Part shown: piece by piece, positions 5,869-12,801 of the stretch
Numbering within the stretch: position 1 is the first letter of the stretch
Layout of the letters: the number at the start of each line of letters is the position of its first letter
Assembly (NCBI GenBank): GCA_964412785.1
Contig: CAYPQD010000054.1
Coordinates: forward strand, 1 to 17,869
Length of the DNA stretch: 17,869 nucleotides
Direction: 5' to 3'
Source: UBA5336 sp964412785
GTDB taxonomy: Bacteria > Pseudomonadota > Alphaproteobacteria > Caulobacterales > Hyphomonadaceae
Made by a program: the position numbers and the translations under genes
Notes under the pieces: generated by a model
Told to the model about the DNA's origin: nothing
Seen by the model: the letters and a program-made list of their open reading frames with translations, nothing else
The model's database searches: none

Positions 5869-6213
5869 TTAGTCTTCTTTTTCCATCACACACTGAAGGG
5901 GGTGCTCGTTGCGCTGGGCCATGTCGAGCACCTGGGCCACCTTGGTTTCGGCAACCTCATAGGTATAGACCCCGCACAGGCCGACGCCCTTCTGGTGGAC
6001 GTGCAACATGATGCGGGTGGCCTCTTCCCGGCTCTTGTTGAAGAACCGTTCGAGAATGAAGACGACAAACTCCATCGGAGTATAGTCGTCATTGAGCAGC
6101 ATCACGCGATAGAGCGAGGGCTTCGTGGTGCGCGTGCGGGTCTTGGTCGTGAGACCGGGCGTGAGGTCGTCATCGCCGTCCACGGGGCCGGCGGGGCCCT
6201 CCGGGTCGCTCAT
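5869..6213 (-). CDS. clpS: ATP-dependent Clp protease adaptor ClpS
   Basis: With the ATG at 6213 the product is 114 residues, the usual ClpS size. An acidic/flexible N-terminal extension (1-30) precedes the core KPSLYRVMLLNDDYTPMEFV. The N-degron pocket residues are visible as N41-D42-D43-Y44-T45-P46-M47, with H73 in MLHVHQKG. GVYTYEVAETKVAQV and a C-terminal HPLQCVMEKED complete the fold. ClpS binds proteins with N-terminal Phe, Leu, Trp or Tyr and hands them to the ClpA N-domain. Longer frames exist from ATG 6240 and TTG 6273, but the likely -10 box at 6247-6252 would put transcription start at about 6240, favouring 6213. It is the first gene of the clpS-clpA unit. Confidence 0.95.
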   Translation of the reverse strand: MSDPEGPAGPVDGDDDLTPGLTTKTRTRTTKPSLYRVMLLNDDYTPMEFVVFILERFFNKSREEATRIMLHVHQKGVGLCGVYTYEVAETKVAQVLDMAQRNEHPLQCVMEKED

Positions 6214-6246
6214 AAGACGTCGCTCGTTCAGTCCAGTCATGGGCCT

Positions 6247-6274
6247 AAGATAAGTCCTTTCGGGCTGAGACAAA
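6247..6274 (-). promoter_or_regulatory. Candidate promoter of clpS-clpA
   Basis: On the minus strand TTTGTC (6274-6269), a 16-bp spacer and TATCTT (6252-6247) form a plausible sigma-70 promoter, giving a start near 6240 and a leader of about 27 nt before the chosen clpS ATG. The -10 is good; the -35 is weak. Confidence 0.45.
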
Positions 6275-6311
6275 GCCTGACGATCAGCCGCGCCCTGCGC
6301 AAGCCCCCCGA

Positions 6312-6725
6312 TCAGGCCGCCTGTAGAAAACCGAGGAGTTCGTGCACCCGCTGGCGGTTCTTGCCAAGATCGGAATAGCCAATGCGCGAGCGGGAATAGA
6401 TCGCCATGCGCGCGCCGCTCTCGCCATCACCGGCCTGCGGCCCGGGCGGGATGAAGCGCACGTCGACATCGTCCCTGAACCGAAGCAGAGGCGTCACCGC
6501 GACGAAGGACAGCTGCAGCGCGTCCGGCGCCTCGACCGCCAGCCGCCAGGTGCCGCCGCGCTTCAGCCGGTCCAGCAGGCGGGCATAGCCCTCGCGCGCG
6601 GATATCGCCAGCACGGGCGAGTCCGCGTCCGGCACCGCCTGCTCACAGAGCCCGGGCGGCGCAACAAGATAGCTGTTCGGGGAAGCCGGCCGGATGAGCG
6701 TGCGGAAGTCGACAAGCGGTTTCAT
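6312..6725 (-). CDS. DUF1499 family protein
   Basis: The 137-residue protein has no signal peptide or membrane segment. The signature is in the C-terminal part: VDVRFIPPG (88-96), then IYSRSRIGYSDLGKNRQRV (109-127), the Ser-Arg-Ser-Arg / Gly-X-Ser-Asp-X-Gly-X-Asn-X-X-Arg-hydrophobic pattern that marks DUF1499. The central beta-rich section (WRLAVEAPDALQLSFVAVTP, 60-79) also fits that family. The function of the family is not established. The gene lies upstream of clpS on the same strand with a 98-bp gap that holds a probable clpS promoter, so it need not share its transcript. No clear Shine-Dalgarno precedes the ATG at 6725; the start is chosen as the only one giving the full domain. Confidence 0.8.
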   Translation of the reverse strand: MKPLVDFRTLIRPASPNSYLVAPPGLCEQAVPDADSPVLAISAREGYARLLDRLKRGGTWRLAVEAPDALQLSFVAVTPLLRFRDDVDVRFIPPGPQAGDGESGARMAIYSRSRIGYSDLGKNRQRVHELLGFLQAA

Positions 6726-6756
6726 GATATCTGTCTACGCCGAAACCGCGTTCGCC

Positions 6757-6793
6757 GGAACAAGGAAAGCCGGCCATTCCAGGCCGGCTTTCC
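6757..6793 (-). terminator. Intrinsic terminator after the phasin gene
   Basis: GGAAAGCCGGCC (6764-6775) and GGCCGGCTTTCC (6782-6793) form a perfect 12-bp stem with a 6-nt loop. Read on the minus strand the stem is followed by TTGTTCC. It lies 67 bp beyond the phasin stop and separates it from the DUF1499 gene. Confidence 0.75.
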
Positions 6794-6860
6794 CGAGATA
6801 AGCAACATGCACTCTGCACCCGGCCAGGCGGCGGACCGCCAGGCAAGGCCGCAGACGGCC

Positions 6861-7304
6861 CTAGTTGGCCGACTGGTATTTCTCGATCATCTCGCCGGCC
6901 TGGGCGTTGATCGGCTCGAACACTTCGCGCATCGTGTTGGCCATGATGCCGGCGATGGCGTTCATTTCCTGAAGGTAGGTTTCCATTGCGGTCTTGGCGA
7001 AGTTGGTCTGCAACTCGACTGCCTCATGGACCGACTTGGCGGACGCAATGGTGCGGCCAGCCTCGATGGAGTTGGCCATGGCACCCTGAAAATAGGTCAT
7101 CGCGCGTGTATTGATGTCCTGCGCACCCTTGGCGGTGGCGCGGGCACATACCGAAGCGGTCGTCATGTTCTTGCGGGAGATTTCGCCCATGTCGCCGCTG
7201 AGGCTCATGAAGCGCTCCATGTTCTCGCGGAACATGTCGGTCGACATGCCATTCATCGGCGGGAACATGCTGAATTCGGGTTTGGTGTTGGCGGTCTTGG
7301 CCAT
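6861..7304 (-). CDS. Phasin family protein (polyhydroxyalkanoate granule-associated)
   Basis: The 147-residue, nearly all-helical protein is rich in Met, Ala, Asn and Glu. A short N-terminal section (MAKTANTKPEFSMFPPMNG) is followed by amphipathic helices: MFRENMERFMSLSGDMGEIS (24-43), a central Ala-rich stretch with SIEAGRTIASAKSVHEAVEL (79-98), and LQTNFAKTAMETYLQEMNAI (98-117), a pattern typical of phasins. Phasins coat intracellular PHA/PHB granules. The ATG at 7304 is chosen because AAGGAG lies 6 nt upstream; an earlier ATG at 7319 would overlap that site. The gene has its own promoter and terminator. It is divergent from dac, with a 278-bp control region containing two dyads that may be operators. 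No PHA synthase gene is present in the window. Confidence 0.85.
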   Translation of the reverse strand: MAKTANTKPEFSMFPPMNGMSTDMFRENMERFMSLSGDMGEISRKNMTTASVCARATAKGAQDINTRAMTYFQGAMANSIEAGRTIASAKSVHEAVELQTNFAKTAMETYLQEMNAIAGIMANTMREVFEPINAQAGEMIEKYQSAN

Positions 7305-7358
7305 GGCAGGCTCCTTCACGTTCGGTTAGGCAGGGCAGGTGTTCTTGACTATGTCTGG

Positions 7359-7387
7359 GAGATAACACACCCACTTCGCAATTGCAA
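7359..7387 (-). promoter_or_regulatory. Candidate phasin promoter
   Basis: TTGCAA (7387-7382), 17-bp spacer and TATCTC (7364-7359) on the minus strand give a start near 7352 and a leader of about 48 nt. The palindrome GCAATTGC (7378-7385) overlaps the -35, so a repressor bound there would block it. Confidence 0.5.
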
Positions 7388-7394
7388 GAACTTT

Positions 7395-7409
7395 TTGTGC
7401 GCCGCACAA
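7395..7409. promoter_or_regulatory. Perfect 15-bp dyad upstream of the phasin promoter, possible operator
   Basis: TTGTGCG-C-CGCACAA is a perfect odd palindrome located 8 bp upstream of the phasin -35. Together with GCAATTGC at 7378-7385 it provides two TGC/GCA-type dyads. Phasin genes in many PHA producers are repressed by PhaR, which binds TGC-rich dyads, so a PhaR site is a reasonable inference; the regulator gene itself is not in the window. Confidence 0.4.
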
Positions 7410-7496
7410 TAAGGGCCGCCCCCCGGGCTTCCGGCACGGCACTTGAAGGGCCCGACTGGGCGCCTGCAGCAGGATGACATGACCGCAAGGTACACC

Positions 7497-7533
7497 TTAA
7501 CGGCTGGTCAACGGTTTTGGTCGAACCTAAACT
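7497..7533 (+). promoter_or_regulatory. Candidate CtrA-like box and promoter of the D,D-carboxypeptidase gene
   Basis: TTAA (7497-7500), 7 bp, TCAAC (7508-7512) matches the CtrA consensus TTAA-N7-TTAAC with one mismatch. It overlaps TCAACGG (7508-7514), which is followed after 11 bp by CCTAAACT (7526-7533), resembling the Caulobacter housekeeping promoter TTGACGS-N10-14-GCTANAWC. Transcription would begin near 7540, about 43 nt before the ATG. Confidence 0.4.
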
Positions 7534-7582
7534 CATTGTTCGCAAGTTCGGGCGCGGGTGTGTCTGGTGGGAGGAGTTCTGT

Positions 7583-8539
7583 ATGGCGCGTCGTACTGCC
7601 TTTCTGTCGCTGCGGGGCATGGCTGCGGTGACCCTCGCCGCCAGCACGACGGCGATCGCCGGCGAGGCTTCCGCGGAGAAATACGCCTCGATCGTCATCG
7701 ACACGCAGACCGACACAGTGCTGCACGCGCGCCATGCCGACGCACCGCGCTATCCGGCCTCTCTCACCAAGGTGATGACGCTCTATATGCTGTTTGACGA
7801 GATCAAGGCCGGCCGGATCGATTATGACGAGGACATGGTCGTCTCAAGCGAGGCCGCGCGCCAGCCGCCGTCAAACCTGCGCCTGAAAGCCGGCGACCGC
7901 ATTACCGTGCGCGATGCCATCCATGTGCTCACCACCAAGTCGGCCAATGACGTGGCCGTTGTCGTGGCCGAACGCCTTGGCGGGACAGAGGCGCGCTTTG
8001 CCGCGCTGATGACCGTGAAGGCGCGCATGCTTGGCCTTGAGAATACGAGCTTCTACAATGCGTCCGGTCTGCCCGAGCCGCGCCAGCAGACGACCGCGCG
8101 CGACATGGCCCGCCTCGCCGAGGCAATGCTGGAAGACCATGCCGACATGTATCACGTCTTTTCCACCCAGTCGTTTCGGTGGAATGGGCGAACCTACACC
8201 AACCACAATGAACTGCTCGGCGACGTCCTCGGGGTCGACGGCATCAAGACCGGCTACACCCGTGCATCGGGCTTCAACCTCATGAGTTCTGCAGAGCGCG
8301 ACGGCCACCGCATCGTCGCGATCATGCTGGGGGGCCGCACCGCAAAGGCGCGCAACGCCCATGTCGCCGAACTGCTCGAAGCGGCCTTTGCAAGTTTCGA
8401 TGGCCCATCAGGCAACCGCGCCTACGAGACCCGCATCGCCTTCGACGTGATCGAACGCCCTGCCGATCCCAACGCCGCCGCCACGCCGACCCTCAACGGC
8501 AAGCCCTTCCTCGTCGGCGAAGGTGACACCGTCTGGTAG
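7583..8539 (+). CDS. D-alanyl-D-alanine carboxypeptidase (peptidase S11, PBP5/DacF type)
   Basis: The 318-residue exported enzyme trims the terminal D-Ala from peptidoglycan pentapeptides. The N-terminus (MARRTAFLSLRGMAAVTLAA) is a Sec signal peptide with probable cleavage around residues 27-31 (AGEASA). All three active-site motifs are present: S60-L-T-K63 in PASLTKVMTLYML, S120-A-N122, and K222-T-G224 in DGIKTGYT. The S11 catalytic domain ends near residue 270. A roughly 45-residue tail follows without a PBP5-like C-terminal domain or an amphipathic membrane anchor, so a soluble periplasmic form is likely. GGGAGGAG (7569-7576) sets the ATG at 7583; an in-frame TTG further upstream would bury the signal peptide. 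Its 3' end faces putA with only 27 bp between the stops and no visible terminator. Confidence 0.93.
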   Translation: MARRTAFLSLRGMAAVTLAASTTAIAGEASAEKYASIVIDTQTDTVLHARHADAPRYPASLTKVMTLYMLFDEIKAGRIDYDEDMVVSSEAARQPPSNLRLKAGDRITVRDAIHVLTTKSANDVAVVVAERLGGTEARFAALMTVKARMLGLENTSFYNASGLPEPRQQTTARDMARLAEAMLEDHADMYHVFSTQSFRWNGRTYTNHNELLGDVLGVDGIKTGYTRASGFNLMSSAERDGHRIVAIMLGGRTAKARNAHVAELLEAAFASFDGPSGNRAYETRIAFDVIERPADPNAAATPTLNGKPFLVGEGDTVW

Positions 8540-8566
8540 CGCGCAGCGGCGGCTGCCCGCAGCACC

Positions 8567-11500
8567 TTACCCATCCACTGCTGCGAGCAGGCTGGCATTG
8601 CCGCCGGCGGCGGTGGTGTCGACGCACAGATGGCGTTCCAGGCGGCAGGCGGCGCGCAGCGAAGCGAGGCCGTCGGTCACAAGCGCAAGCAGGGGGCCGT
8701 CCCGGCGGGCCAGCGCCTGGCGCAGGGCGCGGGCAGTCTGCGGGTCTCCGAACCAGGCGACCACGGCAAAGCCGTCGGCGAGCGCCAGCGTGCCGGGATC
8801 GATGACACCGCTCACCGCCGCCTCGCCCTCCGCGCCGGGTGCGACCACCAGGGCCTGGCTGCCGGCCGCGCGCACGGCATCGGACTGCGCAGCGGCAAGC
8901 ATGCGTCCCGGCCCGAGGCAAAGCACGGGGCCGCGGGCGTGAAGCGACAGCCGGTTCGACTCCCCCGTCGGGCCCGACAGGTCAAGCGTTTCCAGCGCCT
9001 CGTCGGAGATGGGGGGCAGCGCGGCCAGCGCGGTCTCCAGCCGTTGCAGCGGCACCGGCACAGCGCCCGCCTCCAGCACATCCCCGGCGGGGCATTCGGG
9101 CGCGCGCGCCTTGAAACGCGGCACATAGTGCGGTCCACCCGCCTTTGGCCCGGTGCCGGACAGCCCCTCGCCACCGAATGGCTGGGAGCCGACGATTGCG
9201 CCGATCTGGTTGCGGTTGACATAGAGATTGCCGACGCGCAGCCGCCGGGTGATCGTGTCGACCCGGTCATCGATCCGCGTGTGCAGGCCGAAGGTGAGGC
9301 CATAGCCGCGCCGGTTGATGGCCTCGACCACCTGCTCGATCGCGTCCGCCCGGAACCGGGCGACATGCAGGACCGGCCCGAACACCTCCCGCTCCAGCGA
9401 CCCGATGCCGGCCAGCGCGATTACCGCTGGGGCAGCGAAGGACCCGGTGGACGGTGCGCCGGAGCGATGGATCAGCCGCCCGTCATGGCGCGCCGCCGCC
9501 ACATGGGCCTCGATATCCGCGGCGGCCTGCTGTGAGATCACCGGGCCGATATCGGTCGACAGCGCCCACGGGTCACCGAGTGCCAGCTCGTCGATGGCGC
9601 CCTTCAGCATGGTGAGGAAGTCGTCGGCGACATCATCCTGGAGGTAAAGAAGGCGCAGCGCGGAACAGCGCTGGCCGGCAGAGCGGAAGGCGCTGTCGAC
9701 AATGTCGCGCACGGCCTGCTCCGGCAGGGCGGTAGAGTCGACGATCATGGCGTTAAGCCCGCCGGTCTCGGCAATCAGCGGCGCGCCGGGATCGAGCGCG
9801 TCGGCCATCGCGCGGTGGATTGCCCGGGCCGTCGCGGTTGAGCCGGTAAAGCAGACGCCGCTCACCGCCGGATCACTGACGAGCGCCTGGCCGAGCGTGC
9901 GCCCCTCGCCCGGCAGGAGCTGCAGCGCGGTTTCCGGCACGCCCGCTTCCAGCATCAGCCGCACGGCAAGGTCGGCAATCAGCGGTGTCGCCTCGGCGGG
10001 CTTGGCGAGGACGGCATTGCCGGCCGCCAGCGCCGCGGCGACCTGCCCGGAGAAGATCGCCAGCGGGAAGTTCCAGGGCGAGATGCACGCAACCGTGCCG
10101 AGCGGGCCGAGCGCATCGCCGAGCCGTTCGCCCTCGCCGGCATAATAGCGCAGGAAGTCGACCGCCTCGCGCAGCTCCGCGACGGCATCGGGCACACCCT
10201 TGCCCGCCTCGCGCGCCAGCAGGGCGAGGATCTCGCCGGTGCGCGCCTCAAAGAGGTCGCCCGCGCGGCGCAGGATATCGGCGCGTTCAGCCGCACTGGC
10301 GGCCCAGGGGCGTGCAGCGGCGCGGGCGCGGGCGGCATCGCCGGGAACGGCCTCCTGCACCTCGCCGACCGGGTCGGCAGGATTGGCGGGGTTGCAGATC
10401 GTGCGCACCGTGCCGCCGCCGCTCGCCGCCGCCGCCAGTCGGGGGGCGGCCTCCCAGCGGGCCTTGCGAAACGGGGCGCGGGCGGCCTGAAGGCGGGTCC
10501 GGTCGCCCTCATGGGCGATATCCCAGCCCTGCGAATTGCGCCGCGCCGGCCCGAACAGGTCAGCTGGGCGGCGGATCGCGGCAGGGCGGCGCTGGGCAGC
10601 CTCCAGGGCAGCGAACGGGTCGGCGGCGATGGTGCCAGCCGGCAGGCTGCCATCGACGATCTGGTTGACGAAGCTGGAATTCGCGCCGTTCTCCAAGAGC
10701 CGGCGGACAAGGTAGGCGAGCAGGTCGCGGTGGGCGCCGACAGGCGCATAGATGCGGCAGCGCGTGCCCTCGCGTTCGCGCACCGCCTCATGCAGCGCCT
10801 CGCCCATGCCGTGCAGGCGCTGGAACTCGAACGCCCTGTCGGGCGCGGCGAGGTGCAGGACGGCGGCAACGGTGTGGGCGTTGTGGGTTGCAAACTGCGG
10901 GTAGATGCGCGCGCCCATGTCGAGCAGCCGGCGCGCGCAGGCGATGTAGGAAATGTCGGTCGCCGCCTTGCGGGTGAACACCGGAAAATCGGAAACGCCG
11001 TCGACCTGGGCGCGCTTGATCTCGGTGTCCCAATAGGCCCCCTTGACCAGCCGCAGCATGAGGCGCCGGTCGTGGCGCACCGCAAGGTCATGGACCCAGT
11101 CGATCACCGGCAGGGCGCGCTTGCCATAGGCCTGCACGACGACGCCGAAACCGTCCCAGCCGGCAAGCTCCGGATCGGCCACCACCGCCTCGATCACGTC
11201 GAGACTGAGCTCCAGGCGGGCGGCCTCCTCCGCGTCGATGTTGAAGCCCATGTTCGCCGCCGCGGCCCGCCGGGCGAGCGCGGAGAGGCGCGGCACCAGC
11301 TCGGCGATCACCCGCTCGCGCTTGACCGCCTCATAGCGCGGGTGCAGCGCCGACAGCTTGACCGAGATCCCCGGGCGGTCGCGCGCATCCTCGCCCTCCG
11401 CCGTCGCCGCGAGATGGTCGATCGCGTCGGCGTAGGCGGTGAAATAGGCCTGCGCATCGCCGGCCGTCATCGCGGCCTCGCCGAGCATGTCGTAGGAATA

Positions 11501-12100
11501 GGTATAGCCGCGTCGCACGTCGGCCCGACCGCGGCGCACTGCCTCGCCAATCGTCTCGCCAAGGACGAACTGGTTGCCCATCTCCTTCATCGCCCGGCGA
11601 ACCGCAACGCGGATGACCGGCTCGCCGAGGCGCTTGATCGCGCCGTGCAGGACGCCCGGAATTCCGCGGGCGTCGCGGTCGTCGAGCACCCGCCCGGTCA
11701 GCATCAGCGCCCAGGTGGAGGCGTTGACCAGCGGCGAGGTGGAGTGGCCGAGATGGGCGCCCCATTCCGATGGCGCGATCTTGTCTTCGATCAGTGCGTC
11801 GATCGTCTCCGCATCCGGCACGCGAAGCAGCGCCTCGGCAAGGCACATCAGCGCGACGCCCTCCTGCGTCGACAGGCCGTATTCGGCGAGGAACAGCTCC
11901 ATCAGGCCCGGGCGCGCCGCCTCGCGGATCGCTGTCACGAGATGGGCGCCACGCTCGGCGATGGCGGCGCGGGCGGAGCGGTCGAGTCCGGCCTCGGCGA
12001 TGAGGCGCTCCAGCAGCCTGGCCTCGTCGGCACGGTGCTGCGCCGCGATCTCCGTCCGCAGCGTGCTGGCCGGCTGGCCGGTCGAAACGGTGTCGGTCAT
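8567..12100 (-). CDS. putA: Bifunctional proline dehydrogenase / L-glutamate-gamma-semialdehyde dehydrogenase PutA
   Basis: The 1177-residue enzyme oxidises proline to glutamate in two steps. The N-terminus has no ribbon-helix-helix DNA-binding domain, only the helical arm. The FAD-dependent proline dehydrogenase barrel covers about 150-480, with SVKLSALHPRYE (246-257), LMLRLVKGAYWDTEIKRAQ (347-365) and RRLLENGANSSFV (466-478). The aldehyde dehydrogenase domain (about 500-985) has PWNFP (675-679), FTGSTATA (751-758), catalytic E778 in AETGG and the nucleophile C812 in GQRCSALR. The remaining 190 residues form the extra C-terminal domain. Length and layout fit type B PutA, which lacks autorepression, so regulation must come from elsewhere (PutR is usual in this class but not seen here). 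The ATG at 12100 is preferred to one at 12166 because GGGAGG lies 11 nt upstream and the extra 22 residues look non-native. Confidence 0.95.
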   Translation of the reverse strand: MTDTVSTGQPASTLRTEIAAQHRADEARLLERLIAEAGLDRSARAAIAERGAHLVTAIREAARPGLMELFLAEYGLSTQEGVALMCLAEALLRVPDAETIDALIEDKIAPSEWGAHLGHSTSPLVNASTWALMLTGRVLDDRDARGIPGVLHGAIKRLGEPVIRVAVRRAMKEMGNQFVLGETIGEAVRRGRADVRRGYTYSYDMLGEAAMTAGDAQAYFTAYADAIDHLAATAEGEDARDRPGISVKLSALHPRYEAVKRERVIAELVPRLSALARRAAAANMGFNIDAEEAARLELSLDVIEAVVADPELAGWDGFGVVVQAYGKRALPVIDWVHDLAVRHDRRLMLRLVKGAYWDTEIKRAQVDGVSDFPVFTRKAATDISYIACARRLLDMGARIYPQFATHNAHTVAAVLHLAAPDRAFEFQRLHGMGEALHEAVREREGTRCRIYAPVGAHRDLLAYLVRRLLENGANSSFVNQIVDGSLPAGTIAADPFAALEAAQRRPAAIRRPADLFGPARRNSQGWDIAHEGDRTRLQAARAPFRKARWEAAPRLAAAASGGGTVRTICNPANPADPVGEVQEAVPGDAARARAAARPWAASAAERADILRRAGDLFEARTGEILALLAREAGKGVPDAVAELREAVDFLRYYAGEGERLGDALGPLGTVACISPWNFPLAIFSGQVAAALAAGNAVLAKPAEATPLIADLAVRLMLEAGVPETALQLLPGEGRTLGQALVSDPAVSGVCFTGSTATARAIHRAMADALDPGAPLIAETGGLNAMIVDSTALPEQAVRDIVDSAFRSAGQRCSALRLLYLQDDVADDFLTMLKGAIDELALGDPWALSTDIGPVISQQAAADIEAHVAAARHDGRLIHRSGAPSTGSFAAPAVIALAGIGSLEREVFGPVLHVARFRADAIEQVVEAINRRGYGLTFGLHTRIDDRVDTITRRLRVGNLYVNRNQIGAIVGSQPFGGEGLSGTGPKAGGPHYVPRFKARAPECPAGDVLEAGAVPVPLQRLETALAALPPISDEALETLDLSGPTGESNRLSLHARGPVLCLGPGRMLAAAQSDAVRAAGSQALVVAPGAEGEAAVSGVIDPGTLALADGFAVVAWFGDPQTARALRQALARRDGPLLALVTDGLASLRAACRLERHLCVDTTAAGGNASLLAAVDG

Positions 12101-12201
12101 CAGCGCTCGGGCCTCCCTGAAAGCCCCAAGATGGGCCCGCCCACCCCGCCGCGGCAAGCCTGCCATGCCGCCGCAGGCCGGCCCGCCCGCCGGGTTACCA
12201 A

Positions 12202-12242
12202 AGTATCACTGCCAGACGCGGAAGGGTTTACGCGGCATTAAC
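12202..12242 (-). promoter_or_regulatory. Candidate putA promoter with overlapping CtrA-like box
   Basis: TTTA (12227-12230), 7 bp, TTAAC (12238-12242) on the plus strand is one mismatch from TTAA-N7-TTAAC. On the minus strand TAAACC (12230-12225), 17 bp, GATACT (12207-12202) could serve as -35/-10 for putA, with a leader of about 95 nt. The -35 is weak. The box could equally serve a plus-strand transcript ending at 12333. Confidence 0.35.
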
Positions 12243-12302
12243 CAATCGCGCGCACTTTCATCCTTGTCTTCCTTTGGAGACACCCACCATCACCCAACGC
12301 CT

Positions 12303-12333
12303 CGGCGGGTGCTCTGCACCCGCCGCTTTTTTT
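12303..12333 (+). terminator. Strong intrinsic terminator with no known gene in front of it
   Basis: CGGCGGGTGC (12303-12312), loop TCT, GCACCCGCCG (12316-12325), then C and seven T (12327-12333). This is the longest T-run terminator in the window and clearly faces the plus strand. The only gene upstream, putA, points the other way, so a short plus-strand transcript starting between about 12200 and 12290 is implied. Confidence 0.85.
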
Positions 12334-12368
12334 GGGTGGCCGGTCTGGATGGCCTGCAGGAGAAGCCT

Positions 12369-12396
12369 TTGACAGCGCGCCTCATCCTGCTATGAC
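12369..12396 (+). promoter_or_regulatory. Promoter of tRNA-Asn
   Basis: A perfect -35 TTGACA (12369-12374), 16-bp spacer and TATGAC (12391-12396) lie just ahead of the tRNA, with a predicted start near 12403, about 13 nt before the mature 5' end. Confidence 0.7.
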
Positions 12397-12415
12397 GCGC
12401 GCTCGCTGTCGGCGA

Positions 12416-12491
12416 TCCGCGATAGCTCAGTTGGTAGAGCAGGTGACTGTTAATCACCGGGTCGCAGGTTCGAGTCCTGCTCGCGGAGCCA
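12416..12491 (+). tRNA. tRNA-Asn (anticodon GTT)
   Basis: This is a complete 76-nt cloverleaf with encoded CCA. The acceptor arms are TCCGCGA (12416-12422) and TCGCGGA (12481-12487), with discriminator G. The D arm is GCTC...GAGC; the anticodon stem GGTGA/TCACC encloses CTGTTAA with GTT at 12449-12451; the T arm is GCAGG-TTCGAGT-CCTGC. It decodes AAC and AAU codons. It has its own promoter upstream. No integrase or 3'-end duplication is seen next to it, so it does not look used as an attachment site here. Confidence 0.97.
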
Positions 12492-12801
12492 GCGAAACCG
12501 AATGATTGAAAGGAAAGCCTCGCTCACATCTGGGAGCGTCCGCCATGATGCGCGCCACAGTCGCGTCGACGCGCAGTCGCGCTTGCCCTGCGCTGCAAGG
12601 ATCGGTTTTGGGTCCATGCAGCTTGGTATCACTGCGGCGTCGCCGCGTGGCGGTTCCTAAAAGAACGATCACCCGCGAAGGAGGGGGCTGCCCGCATCAG
12701 GGCGCGCGGGCTGCACAGGCCGAGAACAGCGCCCGCCTGACTTTCTTGGCCGCATCTGAGCAAAACTGCGTTCTGCCTTCCACAGACCGTGGGAGAGGAC
12801 C
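12492..12801 (+). other. Non-coding region between tRNA-Asn and the RTX gene
   Basis: This 310-bp region holds no supported gene. Minor dyads are visible: CGCTC/GAGCG (12521-12525 with 12534-12538), GCGGCG-T-CGCCGC around 12634-12646, and GCCCGC/GCGGGC (12690-12695 with 12706-12711). None has a T-run, so no tRNA terminator is evident. I see no convincing promoter for the RTX gene. The ribosome-binding site GGGAGAGG is at 12791-12798. Confidence 0.5.

Noticed and set aside
5869..6273. Longer clpS starts at TTG 6273 and ATG 6240
   Set aside because: 6273 lies inside the likely -35 box and 6240 at the predicted transcription start; the 6213 ATG gives a family-typical length.
10511..12241. Plus-strand open frame of 576 codons
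   Set aside because: Antisense of putA; no protein-family features, and the minus-strand frame holds intact catalytic motifs.
12416..12491. tRNA-Asn as an integration site for a mobile element
   Set aside because: No 3'-end duplication of the tRNA, integrase or composition change was found beside it in the window.
12450..12672. Two small minus-strand frames containing QDSNLRP and GLEPATR strings
   Set aside because: These are well-known artefacts from translating the antisense of a tRNA 3' half; here they coincide with tRNA-Asn.
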